Source of the DNA: Acidimicrobiia bacterium
Lineage (GTDB): Bacteria > Actinomycetota > Acidimicrobiia > Acidimicrobiales > AC-14
NCBI GenBank assembly: GCA_019243595.1
Contig: JAFAUA010000180.1
Span: 1-5,914, forward strand
Direction of reading: 5' to 3'
Length of the DNA: 5,914 bases
Numbering within the stretch: the stretch's first letter is position 1; every line of letters begins with the position of its first letter. Under the pieces are notes generated by a model. That model was not told the origin of the DNA. It saw only the letters and a list, made by a program, of their open reading frames with translations, and did no database searches. Shown in pieces: positions 4,496 through 5,914 of this stretch. Position numbers and translations under genes: made by a program.

Positions 4496-5914
4496 CCCTG
4501 CTTAGTGATCGTGGCGCCGGGCATCCCGTCTTCCCGCCACTTCGCCAGAATGTCGCGAAGCTCCATGATCGACCCGCCGAAGGTCCCATTGCGCACGATC
4601 CGCTGGTCGACGTGTCCCTCCCGGTTGAAGTAACTCGGCGTGCACTCCGCCCAGCGCGCCTGCACCGGCGCGCCCTTCTCCTCGTGGAAGCGCACCCACT
4701 CGGCCTCGGTGTCCTCGGCGACGTCGATGGTGTCGATGCCGTCGTCCAGGGCCTGCCGAATCAGCTTGGCCAAGTGCGTGGCCGTGACGTCTAGCGGATA
4801 GGTGAAGTTGTTGTCCCACGATCCCTGACGCGTGGTCGACAGGAAAAAGTTGGGGAAGCCGTGCACGTGCTGGCCGTGCAAGGTGGTGGCGCCGTCCTTC
4901 CACTTCTCGGCCAGCGTGCGACCGGCACGGCCGGTCACCGGGATCGGCGAGCCATCCTCGAACGGCGACAGCTCGAACCCGGTCGCGAAGACCACCAGGT
5001 CGACCTCGATCTCCTCACCGTTCACGAAGATCGAGTGCTCGGAGATCCGGTCGACGCCCCGACCCTCGGTGTCGACGAGCGTGACGTTGTCCCGGTTGAA
5101 CGCGTCGAGATACTCGTCGTGGAAGCACGGGCGCTTGCACATCCAGTTGTACCAAGGCTTCAGCGCTTCGGCGGTCCTCCGGTCGCGGACCACCGCCTCG
5201 GCTCGTTTGCGGACGTCCTCCATGATCTCGTAGTCGACCATCTGCATCAGCTCGCCGATCTCTTCCATGGTCATGCCGGCCTTCACGCGCGGCCGCATGC
5301 GCCTGACCATCTGGCTCCAGCCGTCCTGGATCAGATCCTCTTGGGCGAGGCCCCGGTAGCCCTCGACGAAGTTGACCATCCGCTCCGTCTGCCAGCCCGG
5401 CTTCTGGGACTTGAACCAGTCGAGGTCCGTGGGTCCGTTGTCGCGAACGCCGACCGACGAGGGCGTGCGCTGGATGACGTAGAGGTGCTTCGCGTCCTTC
5501 GCCACCTCGGGGACGCACTGGACACCCGTCGCCCCCGTTCCGACGATCGCCACGACCTTGTCGCGGAGGTTGACCATCGGCTCGCCCGGCGCGCCGCCGG
5601 TGTAGTCGTAGTCCCACCGGCTGGTGTGGAAGCTGCGACCCTTGAAGGTCTCCATGCCGGGGATGCCGGGCAGCTTCGGCTCGCGGTAGTGGCCTGAGGC
5701 AAGGATCACGAAGCGGGCGCGCAGCTCGTCGCCGCGGTCGGTCTCGAGGATCCACCGCGACGCCGCTTCGTCCCAGCGGGCGTCGGTGACGCGGGTGTGC
5801 ATGAGGGCACGGCGGTACAGGTCGAATGTCCGGCCGAACGCCTGGCAGTGGGCAAAGATCTCGGGCTGATGCGCGTACCTCTCGGACGGAACCGTGCCGA
5901 CCTCTTCGATGAGC
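4492..5914 (-). CDS. Baeyer-Villiger-type flavin monooxygenase (N-terminus cut by window edge)
   Basis: The frame is open from the TGA at 4492 to the right edge, giving 473 visible residues. Met at 5802 is internal: the upstream codons read VPSERYAHQPEIFAHCQAFG and belong to the family, so the first FAD-binding GxGxxG lies outside. Visible residues 90-101 carry FKGRSFHTSRWD, which fits the Baeyer-Villiger fingerprint FxGxxxHxxxW[PD]. The second Rossmann motif is IVGTGATG (about 123-130), followed by QRTPS with the NADPH-phosphate-type Arg149. FATGFE lies at about 309-314. The C-terminal part has HGFPNFFLSTTRQGSWDNNF and ECTPSYFNREG, typical of large flavin monooxygenases related to cyclohexanone/hydroxyacetophenone monooxygenases. 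Such enzymes use FAD, NADPH and O2 to turn ketones into esters or lactones in the cytosol. It overlaps the lactonase gene by four bases. Substrate is unknown; an N-hydroxylating or sulfoxidising role is less likely given the fingerprint. Confidence 0.93.
   Translation of the reverse strand, partial: LIEEVGTVPSERYAHQPEIFAHCQAFGRTFDLYRRALMHTRVTDARWDEAASRWILETDRGDELRARFVILASGHYREPKLPGIPGMETFKGRSFHTSRWDYDYTGGAPGEPMVNLRDKVVAIVGTGATGVQCVPEVAKDAKHLYVIQRTPSSVGVRDNGPTDLDWFKSQKPGWQTERMVNFVEGYRGLAQEDLIQDGWSQMVRRMRPRVKAGMTMEEIGELMQMVDYEIMEDVRKRAEAVVRDRRTAEALKPWYNWMCKRPCFHDEYLDAFNRDNVTLVDTEGRGVDRISEHSIFVNGEEIEVDLVVFATGFELSPFEDGSPIPVTGRAGRTLAEKWKDGATTLHGQHVHGFPNFFLSTTRQGSWDNNFTYPLDVTATHLAKLIRQALDDGIDTIDVAEDTEAEWVRFHEEKGAPVQARWAECTPSYFNREGHVDQRIVRNGTFGGSIMELRDILAKWREDGMPGATITKQG
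5611..5646 (-). other. Baeyer-Villiger monooxygenase fingerprint motif
   Basis: These twelve codons read FKGRSFHTSRWD, an exact match to FxGxxxHxxxW[PD], where the His and Trp are the diagnostic residues. The motif separates Baeyer-Villiger enzymes (which end in W[PD]) from ordinary flavin-containing N-oxygenases and supports ketone oxygenation. Confidence 0.8.

Noticed and set aside
4861..5697. Plus-strand open frame of 278 codons antisense to the monooxygenase
   Set aside because: Its composition (His/Asp/Arg/Leu-rich) is typical of a reverse-frame shadow, and the opposite strand has an exact Baeyer-Villiger fingerprint.
5800..5802. ATG at 5802 as the monooxygenase start
   Set aside because: The frame continues upstream to the window edge with family-like sequence, and the first FAD-binding motif would be lost. 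The gene is cut by the edge rather than starting here.

Overview
The window is G+C-rich (roughly two thirds by eye) and densely coded, with eight genes all read from the minus strand and very short or overlapping junctions. The codon use, the small intergenic gaps and the mix of Baeyer-Villiger monooxygenase, SMP-30 lactonase, SDR, TetR, TesB and acyl-CoA dehydrogenase suggest an actinobacterium with a catabolic lifestyle. Nothing in the sequence fixes the genus.

In transcription order (right to left), the first block is a Baeyer-Villiger-type flavin monooxygenase (5' end outside the window, 4492-5914), an SMP-30/gluconolactonase-family lactonase joined to it by a 4-base GTGA overlap (3653-4495), a short-chain dehydrogenase (2871-3635) and a TetR-family regulator (2243-2866). 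A coherent reading is that a ketone is oxygenated to an ester or lactone, the lactone is opened by the SMP-30 protein, and the SDR oxidises or reduces an alcohol/ketone before or after that step, with the TetR protein sensing an intermediate. The chemistry is inferred from family membership; the substrate (cyclic ketone, terpenoid, steroid-like or other) cannot be read from the sequence.

The last bases of the TetR gene and the short gap after it (about 2227-2255) hold a perfect 16-base palindrome. It lies in the spacer of a plausible promoter that would start the second block. That block is an SbcD/Mre11-like metallophosphoesterase (1495-2211), a 78-residue desulforedoxin-like CxxC...CH metal-binding protein (1237-1473), a TesB-type acyl-CoA thioesterase (381-1205) and the N-terminal third of an acyl-CoA dehydrogenase running off the left edge (1-369). 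The last two fit CoA-ester processing downstream of ring opening. The phosphoesterase and the small metal protein are unexpected partners and are the least explained part.

No RNA genes, mobile elements, CRISPR arrays or convincing terminators were seen. No gap between genes exceeds about 35 bases.
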